From assembly GCA_928212115.1 (NCBI GenBank), contig CAKMRJ010003334.1, positions 101,957,650 to 102,021,649 of the forward strand: a DNA stretch of 64,000 nucleotides, given 5' to 3'. This document shows, one piece after another, positions 1-11,178 of this stretch. Below the pieces are notes generated by a model. The model was not told where the DNA came from, ran no database searches, and saw only the letters and a program-made list of their open reading frames with translations. Origin of the DNA: Lactuca virosa (lineage: Eukaryota; Streptophyta; Magnoliopsida; Asterales; Asteraceae). The translations under genes and the position numbers were made by a program. Positions within the stretch are counted from its first letter, which is position 1; the number at the start of each line of letters is the position of its first letter.

Positions 1-358
1 GAATAACTTTTCGTTCCCAGTAGACCTTATGCCGGTCTATATCAAGAGTTTCGACGTCATAATAGGTATGTATTGGTTGTGCTCTAACCATGCTGATATC
101 CTGTGTTACGAAGGAGCCATTCATCTGAACTTGCCAACTAACGAAACTCTTGTCATCTACGGCGACAACCCCGGAACGAACCTTCAGATCATTTCTTGCT
201 TCAAGGCACAGAAGTACCTTCGCAAAGAGTATTGTGCTTCCTTAGCTCACGTGGTAGACAAAAATCAAGAAGTGAAAGACATCGCGAGCATTCCTGAGGT
301 CTGCAACTTTCCCGACATTTTTCCCGACGATCTTCCAGGAGTGCCTCCCGAACGATAA
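1..358 (+). pseudogene. Element A: C-terminal protease and protease-RT linker
   Basis: The open stretch 29-358 reads as the C-terminal half of a gypsy retropepsin (IIGMYWL, where the family has IIGMDWL) followed by the conserved pre-RT segment ending DLPGVPPER. That segment normally leads straight into RT, but a stop follows PPER at 356-358 and the frame stays broken to about 518. The catalytic aspartate of the protease lies left of the window, so its state is unknown. The D-to-Y change and the stop show decay. Confidence 0.8.
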
Positions 359-793
359 GTCGAATTCAGAATCGACTTAATCCCTGGGGCTACCCTTGTA
401 GCCAAATCCCCCCTATCGTCTTGCACCTTCTGAAATGCAGGAATTATCCGGATAATTTAACGAACTCCTTAGCAAAGGTTTCATAAGACCAAGCTTCTCA
501 CCCCCGGGAGCACCGGTTTTGTTCGCGAAGGAAAAGGATGGATCATTCCGTATGTGCATAGACTACCGCGTGCTGAATAAACTTACAATCAAGAATCGAT
601 ATCCTCTGCCTCGCATTGACGATCTGTTCGACCAACTTCAAGGTGCAGGCTACTTTTCGAAAATAGACTTTAGATCTGGGTATCACCAGATACGGATTTT
701 GGAGGATGACATTCCCAAAACCGCGTTTAGAACTCGTTATGGTCATTACGAGTTTGTAGTGATGCCATTCGGATTGATGAATGCACCTGCTGT
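359..793 (+). pseudogene. Element A: reverse transcriptase, N-terminal part, split by element B
   Basis: Between 359 and 518 the RT N-terminus is readable only across stops and frame changes. From 519 it is open and shows FAKEKDGSFRMCIDYR, YPLPRIDDLFDQLQG, the first catalytic aspartate in YFSKIDFRSGYHQI, and VMPFGLMNAPA. The frame stops at 793 where element B enters. The protein sense resumes at 7216, with the second catalytic motif in the right-hand piece. GCTGT flanks B on both sides (789-793 and 7211-7215). Confidence 0.9.
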
Positions 794-1886
794 TGTGACA
801 TCCCCATTTTCACGGCCAGAAAAGACCGATTTTGTTTATGCTTTATAAAAATCAGAGTACCCTTTTTATAAAAATGTTGCGGAATTTGTTCCCAGAAAAT
901 ACATGATAAATACTTTATCAAAGCATTTCCGAAGAAATGTATTTTTTTTTTATTTAAAAGATTTGGGATGTCGTCGTCAATACAGAAACATAAACATAAA
1001 CACAACTTACATTCATTTATTTAAAAGATTTGGGATGTCGTCGTCAACCCACAATAATAAAGTTATTATGTTTTATCATCAAACAATTAACCCAATTACC
1101 CATCCCCATTATCTTCTTCATTTCTTAAGGATCTACCCTAAGAATTATCTACCACTCATTCCTAAGGAATTTTCCTAAGGAATAGGCACGAAGTACATCG
1201 TCGCCAGGGTTTATACAACAGACACTAAGTCGCATAGTCACCAGGGTTCATCCAACGGGAGCTAAGTCCATAGCTCATTTATCGACAATATTATTTTCGG
1301 CAATCCACCCGAAATACATGTCAATGGGTTTTTAGAGTACACCGGGTGAACATGTCGTTCACAACACCTACAGGTTGCGAGCATGCTAGTGTTCCACAGA
1401 CCGTCTAGAATAGTCCATGGTTGTCATCCATACTCTGCTAGATGATGGGGCCAACGTTTGGGTAAAGGCTTTTCTCACTTCTCACCTCTCACCCTCATCT
1501 CATGATCTATATCGCCTTTTATCTCATCTTCCAACTCATTTTTCATCACACACCAACTATTTTATCTACCCATGTTTTACCCCAACATATTTGTAGATAT
1601 AAAATACATATACAGTTTAAATCATTTAAAACGTATATAAACTCGATCATCCAGCATAGACAACAAGTATTCAGATAATATGCACACATAGCACGTAATT
1701 TTATATAAAATACTTCATATCTATGTGTAAGATGAAAATAATATGCACTCACCTTAGCGTGAGTTGATAGAATTTAACTAAAAACGGTCAGCGGTTCGTG
1801 ATCGGTGGGCTCGGGACGCGAAACGGCTTCAGCAAACGAAAGAGAGGTAAGAAGATTTGGTGTAAGAATGGCTGAGGTCGAACTTG

Positions 1887-1897
1887 CTATTTATAGG
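1887..1897 (-). promoter_or_regulatory. TATA box of the B-family LTR (left copy)
   Basis: On the minus strand this reads CCTATAAATAG, a good plant TATA box. Palindromic TTCACGTCGTGAA motifs lie just upstream (higher coordinates). The equivalent place is deleted in the right LTR. The related solo LTRs have matching boxes at 35504-35514 (minus) and 51643-51653 (plus). Confidence 0.65.
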
Positions 1898-1911
1898 CTG
1901 AAAATTCGACT

Positions 1912-2046
1912 TTCACGTCGTGAACCGGGTATATTCACGTCGTGATTTTGATCCCGTTCATCTCTTAGGCTTGCCGTGTGTCTTCTAGGCTTGAAACGTG
2001 TCGTTCACTGAGTTCACATCGTGAATTTCTATGTTCACGTCGTGAA
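1912..2046 (-). repeat. Cluster of TTCACGTCGTGAA palindromes upstream of the LTR TATA box
   Basis: Four near-copies of a 13-bp odd-centre palindrome at about 1912, 1934, 2013 and 2034. The core contains ACGT, the recognition core of plant bZIP factors, so an enhancer role is plausible but inferred. The related LTR at 50978 carries about six copies of the variant CTCACGACGTGAG in the same place. Confidence 0.7.
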
Positions 2047-2074
2047 CAGAGTCAGGTGTCGAAGTTTGTGCTCC

Positions 2075-2690
2075 GAACTTCAAAAAATCCATATCTTTCG
2101 CATACGAGCTCCGTTTTTGACGTTCTTTATATCCACGTGTACGTGAGATTATTCTCTACAACTTTCGTTTAGACTCCGTCGGCTAAATTTGAATTCATTT
2201 TTAATATTATATTTTTAACGGGCCGAGACAGGAAAAGTCCGTTAAAAATTCATAACTTCTTCATCCGACGTCCGTTTTGTCTGTCTTTTTATCGTTACGC
2301 TACTATTAAAGAGATCTTCAATTCTCGTTTAGGATGTGTCGGCTAAAAACCGCTCGATCTATTATTCGAATTTCGGGCTGCATACTGCTAAGCCGAAATT
2401 TCGAAAAATCATAACTTCCTCATACGAAGTCAGATTTGGGCGTTCTTTTTATGCACGCTCTCGGTTTAACGTATTCAACGACTTTCATTTAGATTTCTAA
2501 GACCAAATATCGCTCTATCATAAATTCACTATTTACGTCGTGTTGTGTCGTGCCGGTTCTGTCGCGAAACTTCGACGGGTCATAACTTCTTCGTTATAAC
2601 TCGGATTTCAGCGTTCTTTATATGTACGGAATCCTTGTAACATATACTACAACTTAGTTAAGATTAATCCTTCTAAATAATATTCCATCA
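2075..2690 (-). repeat. Four diverged modules of about 160-170 bp in the B LTR U3
   Basis: Each module has the same order on +: a (C)ATAACTTCTTC-like string, CGnnGTCCGTTTT-like, CGTTCTTTATATGCAC-like, then ACGACTTTCGTTTAG-like. Starts are about 2091, 2252, 2411 and 2582, spacings 161, 159 and 171. The same set occurs in the right LTR (6535-7130) and in the solo LTR at 35860-36450. They look like an old tandem multiplication that has diverged. Confidence 0.7.
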
Positions 2691-2751
2691 AAAAGTCATT
2701 TTTGATGCTCATTGTCCTTAAATTGACTAGCCTGAATCTGCGGGCGTTACC

Positions 2752-2768
2752 ATTATCTCCCCCTTAGG
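2752..2768 (-). other. Polypurine tract of element B
   Basis: On the minus strand the bases next to the left LTR read CCTAAGGGGGAGATAATG, a purine-rich plus-strand primer site in the position expected for a minus-oriented element. Confidence 0.8.
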
Positions 2769-3689
2769 ATGATTACGTCCCGGAATCATCAACGAAATAG
2801 GGCTTGTATAATGATTCCATACGTTACCTTTCCATCCTAAGTAATAACTGTAATATACGTTACTTCAAACGAGTATCTAACTCTTGGACTTCTTGACTGC
2901 AGGCGAAGCTCACATCCTGCACCTGCTTTCTATCTTATGTTAAACTCCAAATTATGACCTTCAAGTCACAATCTCGATCCTTACTGGAGACTCCTTTTTC
3001 TTCTTAACAAACTTAAGGCAAGTTATTTTCTTACTACCATGGATCGATGTGTCATATTCTAATGACCTTTTCATCGTATGTCGCAACGCTTAGACTCAGG
3101 TCTCTTACAGCCAAATTCCAGAACAGGCTATACCTTCCTTCATGTTTCAATGTGATATAATCATATTTTACATGTAGAATTTCTAGCTATCAACTTCTTT
3201 AACAAACGAGCGCGATACTGTTGATCACTTTGATTTCAATCTTCTAGCTTAAGTCAGATGTTACATCGAACTTGGTTCTCTGAACCACATAACAAACTCA
3301 CCGTAGTTGGACTCGATTTGATATGACCACTAGGGTCGGAATATCAATCATCTTCTTAGTCATTACCGAAACGATGGTAACGACAGACTTGAACAAAATG
3401 GAATCAATTACTAGCTTCTTGGTAACCTTGTGACTTTCCCTGATCCAAGTGCGAGTCCTGTGCTTCCGGTAGTATAGGCCTCTACTACCTTTCACACCTA
3501 CTCATACTCATCCCAAGTATTGTCTCGCAGTTTTCCAAGTCACCATATAAGAATTTCACATATTTATTTAACACATCGGATAACATAACTAAGGTTTATA
3601 TTATTTCTTGAAACGATTACATGGATGTTCAAGTTCACCCTACACTAGGCGTCTTATAATAGGCTACACTACATGATTATATTCATATG
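2769..3689 (-). other. Element B 3' non-coding interior
   Basis: About 920 bp between the gag remains and the purine tract, where an autonomous element would have pol. Short open stretches on either strand show no recognisable domain. I see no protease, RT, RNase H or integrase motif. Confidence 0.6.
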
Positions 3690-4110
3690 GCTACTTGTTA
3701 TCCTGATGATAGGACATATAGATCCTCACTCCTGATCTCTTGCATTGTCACCTGCTTCATCGAGGATCATATGGAATGCTCTTGCCTTTGGCCTTGGTGG
3801 TACATTGGGCCTTGTCGCATCCTTCTTCTTCGGGCAGTCCCTCAAGATGTGCCCTTCTTCATTGCACCCATAACATACATTTTTGTTGAAGGTGAATTCA
3901 TGGGCATAGTGCCCAGGCTTCCCACATTTAAAACAAATGACCTTCCGTCACATTTTCCAGAGTGCTTCTTCGTGCACTTCTCACACCACTTCGCTTCGGC
4001 TTCTCCTCCAAATTTCCTCGAACCAGACTTAGAGAACTTGCTCTTCTTGTTGGAACCTGAAGTTCCTTAAAAATTTCTCTTCTCGCCAACTTCAACCTTG
4101 CTGGCGACTC
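3690..4110 (-). pseudogene. Element B: Gag C-terminus with zinc knuckles
   Basis: The minus strand reads a WCEKC...HSGKC knuckle, then after a one-base frame change CFKCGKPGHYAHEF (last Cys replaced by Phe) and CYGCNEEGHILRDCP. CCHC knuckles of this type bind RNA and package the genome in Gag. The order capsid then knuckles matches a chromovirus Gag. The frameshift and the Cys loss mean no intact nucleocapsid is made. A plus-strand open frame over the same bases is only its shadow. Confidence 0.8.
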
Positions 4111-4234
4111 TTCCCTTGATCATCTCCTCGACAGACTTGGCAGCCCAGATAGCTGCCACTAGAGTAGGTGCCTGTCGTACTGGCACCGGGTAATCCCATC
4201 GAAGTCCCTTTGCGTACCTGCCGATTTTCTTCAG

Positions 4235-4543
4235 CTAGTCTGGGACAATAAGCAAAGAAAACTCCATTTTGTATATGAAGTTATTGGTGTATTCATCGAT
4301 GGACATGCTTCCCTTCTTTAATTTCAGGAATTGGTTCTCTAGCTCAAGCAGATTTTGGGCCGAGCAGTACATGCGCTTGAAATGCACCAAGAACTCTGCG
4401 CATGTCAGTTGCAGTGGCTCATTGGGGCTTAGGGTCTTCCCCAGAATGTTCCACCAACGAACAGCGCTACCTCTGAACTGACGTACCGCAAATGTGGTTT
4501 GTATCTTGCCTTTGCAACCACATGTTATGAAGGCTAATTCCAT
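4235..4543 (-). pseudogene. Element B: Gag capsid core (Retrotrans_gag type)
   Basis: A 102-residue open stretch with FRGSAVRWWNILGKTL, LTCAEFLVHFKRMYC and the LENQFLKLKKGSMSIDEYTNNF string that marks the plant gypsy gag domain. It builds the virus-like particle in related elements. It is cut off from the N-terminal part (4688-4966) and the knuckle part by stops, so the gag frame is broken. Confidence 0.85.
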
Positions 4544-4687
4544 CTCCGAGATCTAATCCATTACTCCGATGGGATCTTCCTTTCCAGTGAAAGTTGACGG
4601 CTTGCAAGTCGTAAAGTCTTTGTACTTGCATCTATTTTTCTCGACTCCGTCCTCTTGGTTATTTCTCCTAACCACAGGTGGTTCACC

Positions 4688-4966
4688 TTAACCAACAGTT
4701 CTACTGTAATTTCCTTCCTCTGAATGACCCTCATTCAGTTCAAGCTGTTCAACAGGAATCGTAGGTTCATCCTTATTCTCGTGCAACATCTGCCTCATCT
4801 CTTCCCTCTGTTTGGCCATCATAGCCCGAATCATGGCTTGTACTCCAGCCATTGTGATTTGCTCAGGCGCAGCTGCTACCATAGGCACTTGCTCAATCAC
4901 TTGGGGTTGAGGCTGCTGATTGTCATTTGCATTGGCATTTCCGACACCACTTCGGGTTCTTGCCAT
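4688..4966 (-). pseudogene. Element B: Gag N-terminus
   Basis: Starts at ATG 4966 with MARTRSG, followed by an N/Q-rich stretch and an amphipathic segment (MIRAMMAKQREEMRQML), a common beginning for Asteraceae gypsy Gag proteins. It lies about 410 bp from the primer site, a normal leader length. The frame stops before the capsid core. Confidence 0.75.
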
Positions 4967-5378
4967 GACGGTCTATACACCAAATTAGACGTTCAATGTG
5001 TAGTGACGAGAATTAAGATAGGAAAACTTTATCTATGATATTCGTATTAAATCCTCCGTATTACTCTGAAACGTTACATGCCAGTTCTAATATCGTAATT
5101 AAACGTTTAGAATCGTGAACACATAAGGTTTCCACATCCGGTCGGCAATAAACCATAGATCCGTAGAAATAATAGCATATAAGGCATATAATGCTATAAC
5201 ATAAATCATTTAGCACATAAAAGCAATTTAGACATCTTATCCTAAAGTAAGCTAGTGCTTGTGTCAAGTCAGGTGTACTACCTAAAATATATTAGACACT
5301 CGTCTCACAATCATCGCTTACCATTCTAAGTTTAAGTCTAGAAATTTCCTACAGATTCCTAGTTCGCTTAAACTAATG

Positions 5379-5391
5379 CTCTGATACCAAC
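5379..5391 (-). other. Primer binding site of element B (initiator-Met tRNA)
   Basis: On the minus strand it reads TTGGTATCAGAGC, complementary to the 3' end of initiator methionine tRNA, directly against the right LTR. This fixes the element as minus-oriented. Confidence 0.9.
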
Positions 5392-7210
5392 TGTGACATC
5401 CCCATTTTCACGGCTAGAAAAGACCGATTTTCTTTATGCTTTATAAAAATCAGAGTACCCTTTTTATAAAAATGTTGCGGAATTTGTTCCCAGAAAATAC
5501 ATGATAAATACTTTATCAAAGCATTTCTGAAGAAATGTATTTTTTTCATTTAAAACAGTTGGGATGTCGTCGTCAATACAGAAACATAAGCATAAACATA
5601 ACTTACATTCATTTACACTAGTGATATACATCTCTTTTAAATCTCTCAGTGTAAAGTAGCTTCATATCGACACCTGTGATACAAATAAGCTTGAGTGGGT
5701 CAGGTTGGGAAACCTGGTGGGTACATAGGATTTTCAACCCACAATAATAAATTTATTATGTTTTATCATCAAACAATTAACCCAATTACCCATCCCCATT
5801 ATCTTCTTCATTTCTTAAGGATCTACCCTAAGAATTATCTACCACTCATTCCTAAGGAATTTTCCTAAGGAATAGGCACGAAGTACATCGTCGCCAGGGT
5901 TTATACAACAGGCACTAAGTCGCATAGTCACCAGGGTTCATCCAACGGGTGCTAAGTCCATAGCTCATTTATCGACAATATTATTTTCGACAATCCACCC
6001 GAAATACATGTCAATGGGTTTTTAGAGTACACCGGGTGAACACGTCGTTCACAACACCTACAGGTTGCGAGCCTGCTAGTGTTCCACAGACTGTCTAGAA
6101 TAGTCCATGTTTGTCATCCATACTCTGCTAGATGACGGGGCCAACGTTTGGGTAAAGGCTTTTCTCACTTCTCACCTCTCACCCTCATCTCATGATCTAT
6201 ATCGCCTTTTATCTCATCTTCCAACTCATTTTTCATCACACACCAACTATTTTATCTACCCATGTTTTACCCCAACATATTTGTAGATATAAAATACATA
6301 TACAGTTTAAATCATTTAAAACGTATATAAACTCGATCATCCAGCATAGACAACAAGTATTCAGATAATATGCACACATAGCACGTAATTTTATATAAAA
6401 TACTTCATATCTATGTGTAAGATGAAAATTATATGCACTCACCTTAGCGTGAGTTGATAGAATTTAACTAAAAACGGTCAGCGGTTCGTGATCGGCGGGC
6501 TCATGACGCGGAACGTCTCGAAGTTTGTGCTCCGAACTTCAAAAATCCATATCTTTCGCATACGAGCTCCGTTTTTGACGTTCTTTATATGCACGTGTAG
6601 GTGAGATTATGATCTACAACTTTCGTTTAGACTTCGTCGGCTAATTTTGAATTCGTTTTTAATATTATATTTTTAACGGGCCGGGCCAGGAAAAGTCCGT
6701 TAAAAATTCATAACTTCTTCATCCGACGTCCGTTTTCGTCTGTCTTTTTATCGTTACGCTACTATTAAAGAGATCTTCGAGTCTCTTTTAGGTTGTGTCG
6801 GCTAAAAACCGCTCGATCTATTATTCGAATTTCGTGCTGCATACTGCTAAGCCGAAACTTCGAAAAATCATTACTTCCTCATACGAAGTCAGATTTGGGC
6901 GTTCTTTTTATGCACGTTCTCGGTTTAACGTATTCTACAAATTTCTTTTACATTTCTAAGGCGAAATATCGCTCTATCATAAATTCACTATTTACGTCGC
7001 GCTGTGTCGTGCCGGTTCTGTCGCGAAACTTCGACGGGTCATAACTTCTTCGTTATAACTCGGATTTCAACGTTCTTTATATGTACGAAATCCTTGTAAC
7101 ATATACTACAACTTAGTTAAGATTACTCCTTATAAATAATCTTCCATCAAAAAGTCATTTTTGACACTCATTGTCCTTAAATTGACTAGCCCGAATCTGC
7201 GGGCGTTACA
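5392..7210 (-). repeat. Element B right LTR (5' LTR), core promoter deleted
   Basis: A 1819-bp LTR. It retains the 120-bp segment missing from the left LTR but lacks the segment equivalent to left positions 1826-2058, with the junction at about 6515/6516. That segment holds the TATA box and all TTCACGTCGTGAA motifs, so the LTR that should drive transcription has no obvious core promoter. Confidence 0.9.
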
Positions 7211-7215
7211 GCTGT

Positions 7216-9163
7216 CTTCATGGATCTAATGAACAGAGTGTGTCGTCCATTCCTGAAAAAATTCGTCATAGTCTTCATTGATGACATTCTTATCTACTCA
7301 AGAAGTGAAGAAGAACATGGCCAACATCTTCGTCAAGTATTGCAAACTCTTAGAACAGAGAAACTCTATGTGAAGTTCTCAAAGTGTGAATTTTGGATCA
7401 GGAAGGTTGATTTCGTAGGTCACGTGGTCAGTCCAGAAGGAATACACGTCGACCCTTCCAAAATAAAGGTAATTAAGAACTGGTCAGCACCTAAAACACC
7501 TATAAAAATCCGTCAATTCTTAGGTCTTGCTGGCTACTATCGCAGATTCATCCAGAATTTCTCTCAAATTTCTAAACCTCTTACCACCCTGACGCAAAAG
7601 GGTGTAACTTTTAGCTGGGGAGAAAAACAAGAAACGTCGTTCCAAACGCTGAAGCGAGCTCTGTGTAGTGCACCGATCCTGTCTCTTCCTGAAGGGACAG
7701 AGGATTTTGTAGTGTACTGTGATGCTTTTAATCAAGGGCTTGGATGTGTTCTTATGCAAAGAGGAAAGGTTACATCCTACGCCTCAAGACAGCTAAAGAC
7801 ACATGAAGTCAACTATACAACACATGACCTTGAACTAGGAGCAGTGGTATTTGATCTGAAGTTCTGGAGACAATACTTATATGGCACGAAATGCACAATA
7901 TTCACGGACCATAAAAGTCTCCAGCATATCTTCGATCAGAAAGAGCTGAACATGAGACAACGACGGTGGGTGGAGCTACTGAACGACTACGATTGTGAGA
8001 TTCTTTATCACCTTGGTAAAGCTAATGTAGTAGCTGACGCCCTTAGCAGAAAAGAATACTCGGGATGCCGAGTAAAGTCGTTGACCATGACAATCCATTC
8101 ACATCTGTCCACACAGATTAGAGAGGCTCAACTCGAGCCCTTGAAACTTGAAAACGTGGTAGGTGAAACCCTGAGAGGAATGGATAAGAACTTCAAAGTC
8201 AGGGATGATGGACTTTGTTGTTTCATGAACCGGATCTGGACACCAAAGTTCGGTGGGTACAGAGACGTGGTTATGAACGAAGCACACAAAACCCGATACT
8301 CCATTCAACCAGGTTCAGACAAGATGTATCTGGACCTCAAGAAACTATACTGGTGGCCTAACATGAAGGTCGAAATCGCTACCTTTGTGCGCAAGTGCCT
8401 TACTTGTGCCAAAGTCAAGGTAGAATACCAGAAACCTTCAGCTTTATTGCAACAACCTGAAATCTCTGAATGGAAGTGGGAGCATATTACAATGGATTTC
8501 ATAACTAAGTTACCCAAGACATCGGGTGGTGATGATATTATTTGGGTAATCATCGATAGATTAACCAAATCCGCACACCTCTTACCAATCAAAGAGACTG
8601 ACAAGATGGAGAAGCTAACAAGAACTTACCTCAAGGAGATCGTTAGACTGCATGGTGTGCCAATATCTATTATTTCAGACCGAGATAGTAGATTCACTTC
8701 TCGTTTCTGGCAGTCTTTACAAAAATCTTTAGGAACTAGGCTGGACATGTGTACAGCCTACCATCCACAAACCGACGGAAAAAGTGAGAGGACGATTCAA
8801 ACTTTAGAAGACATGTTGCGAGCTTACGTGATAGACTTTGGAAAGGCATGGGATACTCATTTACCCCTTGTCGAATTCTCTTACAACAAAAGTTATCACA
8901 CTAGCATAAAGGCTTCTCCTTTCGAAGCCCTCTATGGCTGCAAGTGCAGATCACCTCTGTGCTGGGCTGAAGTGGGTGACACGCAGCTGCTAGAGGTCAA
9001 GTTCCTTACAGTACTCTTACTGGTCCGGAAATCATTCGCAAAACCACAGAGAAAATCGTACAAATCCGGGAGCGACGTAAAGCTTCCAGAGATAGACAGA
9101 AAAGCTAAGCTGACAAAAGAAGAAAACCTTTGGAATTCCAGGTTGGTGACCACGTCATGTTGA
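7216..9163 (+). CDS. Element A: RT C-terminus, RNase H and integrase core
   Basis: A 647-residue open stretch from 7220. It begins MDLMNRVCRPFL, then the RT catalytic motif VFIDDILIYS. RNase H follows: YCDAFNQGLG, IFTDHKSLQHI and NVVADALSRK. Integrase has the zinc region (EAHKTRYSIQPG then CLTCAKVK; the second His of HHCC is Gln) and the DDE residues in TMDFITKLP, IISDRDSRFT and HPQTDGKSERT. The true frame shifts near 9000, so the last 50 or so residues of this stretch are out of frame. The first part of RT lies at 359-793 beyond element B, so no functional Pol can be made. Confidence 0.9.
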
Positions 9164-9552
9164 AGGTCTCACCCTGGAAGGGCATGATACGCTTTGGAAA
9201 GCGTGACAAGCTGAATCCAAGGTACATAGGACCATTCGAAATTCTTGCTAGAATCGGTCCAGTAGCTTACAAACTCCGACTACCTCAAGAACTAAGTAAC
9301 ATACATCCCGTCTTCCACGTCTCTAACTTGAAAAAGTGTTTATCCGACTGGACTCTTGTTATCCCACTCGATGAGATCGAGGTAAACGAGAATCTCAACT
9401 TCGTGGAAGAACCCGTAGAGATTTAGACAGAGAAGTAAAAAAGAACCAAACAAAGCAGTATCCCGATAGTGAAGGTTGGTTGGAATGCAAAACGGGGACC
9501 TGAATTCACTTGGGAGCGGGAGGATCAAATGCAACAGAAGTATCCACATCTT
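9000..9552 (+). pseudogene. Element A: integrase C-terminus and chromodomain-like tail
   Basis: After a frameshift near 9000 the reading continues with GPEIIRKTTEKIVQIRER, then (9130-9426) FQVGDHVMLKVSPWKG, YIGPFEIL and HPVFHVSNLKKC, the standard integrase C-terminal domain. Stops at 9424-9426 and 9436-9438 precede RIPIVKVGWN and GPEFTWEREDQM...YPHLF, which resembles the chromodomain-like end of plant chromoviruses. Such a tail is thought to steer integration to heterochromatin. Confidence 0.8.
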
Positions 9553-9608
9553 TTTCCCCAGTCTTTCTGTATCTCTTTAATCCAAATTTCGGGAGGAAAT
9601 TTTCTCTA

Positions 9609-9620
9609 ACGAGGGGATAA
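9609..9620 (+). other. Polypurine tract of element A
   Basis: ACGAGGGGATAA directly before the TGTAACATCC start of the 3' LTR. Confidence 0.75.
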
Positions 9621-9814
9621 TGTAACATCCCGTTATTTTCTATCTTGTAAAGTCAACCAAAGTCAAACAAGGGTCAACTAAAGTCCTTTTTATTGTTTGG
9701 ATTTTTATTTAGGTTATAATAATAACCTTTACTTGTTAGAAATCCTTAAAATAATTACAATTGAATTTAGAAGGAAAAGACTTAAAAACCGAGATACTTC
9801 GCATCTTATTCCTT

Positions 9815-10070
9815 CGCTTCGGACCGCAAACGCTTCGGGCCGCAAAAGCTTTACGGTCGTATACTCCTCGGACCGTATACTCCTCGCAGCCGTGAACGAG
9901 GCCGTGAGCGGCTTCGGCCGTAATCAGGCTTCGACCGTAAACTCTTCGGATCTTATCTTCTCGGAAACCGAACTTTATCGCATTGGGACATGTTCTCGGT
10001 CGTAAACTCTAACCGACCTCGGACCGTAAATGAGGTTCATGGTCGTAAACACTCGGACCGTGAACCCTCG
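9815..10070 (+). repeat. Clustered CGGACCGTAAAC-like motifs upstream of LTR TATA
   Basis: Roughly ten degenerate copies of TCGGACCGTAAACTC and variants (CGGACCG, CGGGCCG, CGGTCG, with GTAAAC or GTGAAC) lie in 255 bp and end right at the TATA box. CGGNCCG is itself palindromic. Position suggests an enhancer array; function is inferred. Confidence 0.65.
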
Positions 10071-10082
10071 TACATATATATA
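10071..10082 (+). promoter_or_regulatory. TATA box of the element A LTR
   Basis: TACATATATATA followed by a pyrimidine-rich leader, directly downstream of the CGGACCG motif cluster. Confidence 0.55.
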
Positions 10083-10587
10083 GATTTCCTTCATTTTTCC
10101 GTCATTTCTCACATCTTCTAGCCAAGAACTCTCAAATTCTCTCAAGTATCATCCACCAAGAACATCATATCTCCTCAAGAACACACCAAGATCATCATTG
10201 TTCATCTTATTCAAGTGATTAAACACTAGTTCATCACATAATCTAACAGGTATCAATTCTTGATCTTATTATCACTTCAAGAACACCCTTCCATCTTCAA
10301 TTATTAGGCTAAAATCCATTGATTTTACTAGTTTTCATGAAGAACGCGAAGAACACGTGAAGAACAAGCACCTCAAAACCTTTGAATCTTCTTAAAATTT
10401 GGTCTAGGATCATCAAGTGTTCTTCATCCTTCAAGAACACCTAGCCATAAACTTCTGGCCGTAAACCCATTTCAACCTCCAATCTAGCTTCAAACACTTC
10501 AATTTGTAAGTTATACTTACAAATTAGTCCGGCTTCTAATCATTCCATTGATTATTTTAGCTAATTGGATGTATATATGCTAAACAA

Positions 10588-10637
10588 AATATATATATAT
10601 ATAATATATATATTATATATATATATATATAATATAT

Positions 10638-10687
<50 letters not shown>
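10588..10687. repeat. TA microsatellite
   Basis: About 100 bp of nearly pure (TA)n inside the element A LTR. Translated frames across it are low-complexity artefacts. Confidence 0.95.
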
Positions 10688-10690
<3 letters not shown>

Positions 10691-11027
10691 CTAGTTTTGT
10701 TGCGGGATTTCACTCGTGGAACTAAACATCCTATACCAAATCATCATTTTGAATCACCCTCCGAAAGGTAAGTTCATACCTCCTTATTTTCATAGTTTTT
10801 TTACTGTTTTAAGGGGGGGGGGGGCTGAATACAGGTGTAACATAAAGATTTGTGTTATAAACAAATGGTTTCAAATATCTTGTCAAAATGGATTTTAGTT
10901 ATCATCAATTCAATTGGTTTTAAAAAAATTGTATTAAAATGACATCAAGTCACCAAAAGTATTTCAAAATATTAAACTTCTTTTAAATGTTTTTATAAAC
11001 TTATATTTTTCCCCAGAAATCATACAT

Positions 11028-11068
11028 ACATATATATTATAATATATATTATATATAGATATATATAG

Positions 11069-11109
<41 letters not shown>

Positions 11110-11178
11110 TAATATATATATATATATATATCTTATATATATATATATATATAATATATATATATAGATATATCATAT
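11028..11178. repeat. Second TA microsatellite
   Basis: About 150 bp of interrupted (TA)n inside the same LTR. No gene. Confidence 0.95.

Larger units (their letters stand above)
794..2751 (-). repeat. Element B left LTR (3' LTR)
   Basis: A 1958-bp LTR in minus orientation. Against the right LTR it lacks about 120 bp (right-LTR positions near 5615-5737) and instead carries a 30-bp copy of its own nearby sequence (951-980 repeated at 1018-1047). It keeps the TATA region and palindromic motifs that the right LTR has lost. The last bases read GTTACCA where the right LTR reads GTTACA, so the inner edge is uncertain by one or two bases. Confidence 0.9.
794..7210 (-). mobile_element. Element B: gag-only, non-autonomous Ty3/gypsy retrotransposon
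   Basis: Complete insertion of 6417 bp. LTRs run 794-2751 and 5392-7210, both starting TGTGACATCCCC on + and ending GGGCGTTAC or GGGCGTTACA, with a perfect 5-bp duplication GCTGT outside. Orientation is minus: the primer site (complement of GCTCTGATACCAA, 5379-5391) abuts the right LTR and the purine tract abuts the left one. The 2.6 kb interior encodes only a Gag with zinc knuckles; I see no protease, RT or integrase. It must have relied on a relative for replication. Apart from two large indels the LTRs are nearly identical, so the insertion is fairly recent. Confidence 0.92.

Noticed and set aside
3687..4070. 127-codon plus-strand frame with many Cys and Phe
   Set aside because: Exact antisense of the B Gag zinc knuckles.
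10565..11176. Open frames of Tyr/Ile repeats on both strands
   Set aside because: Translation of TA microsatellites; low complexity, no domain.
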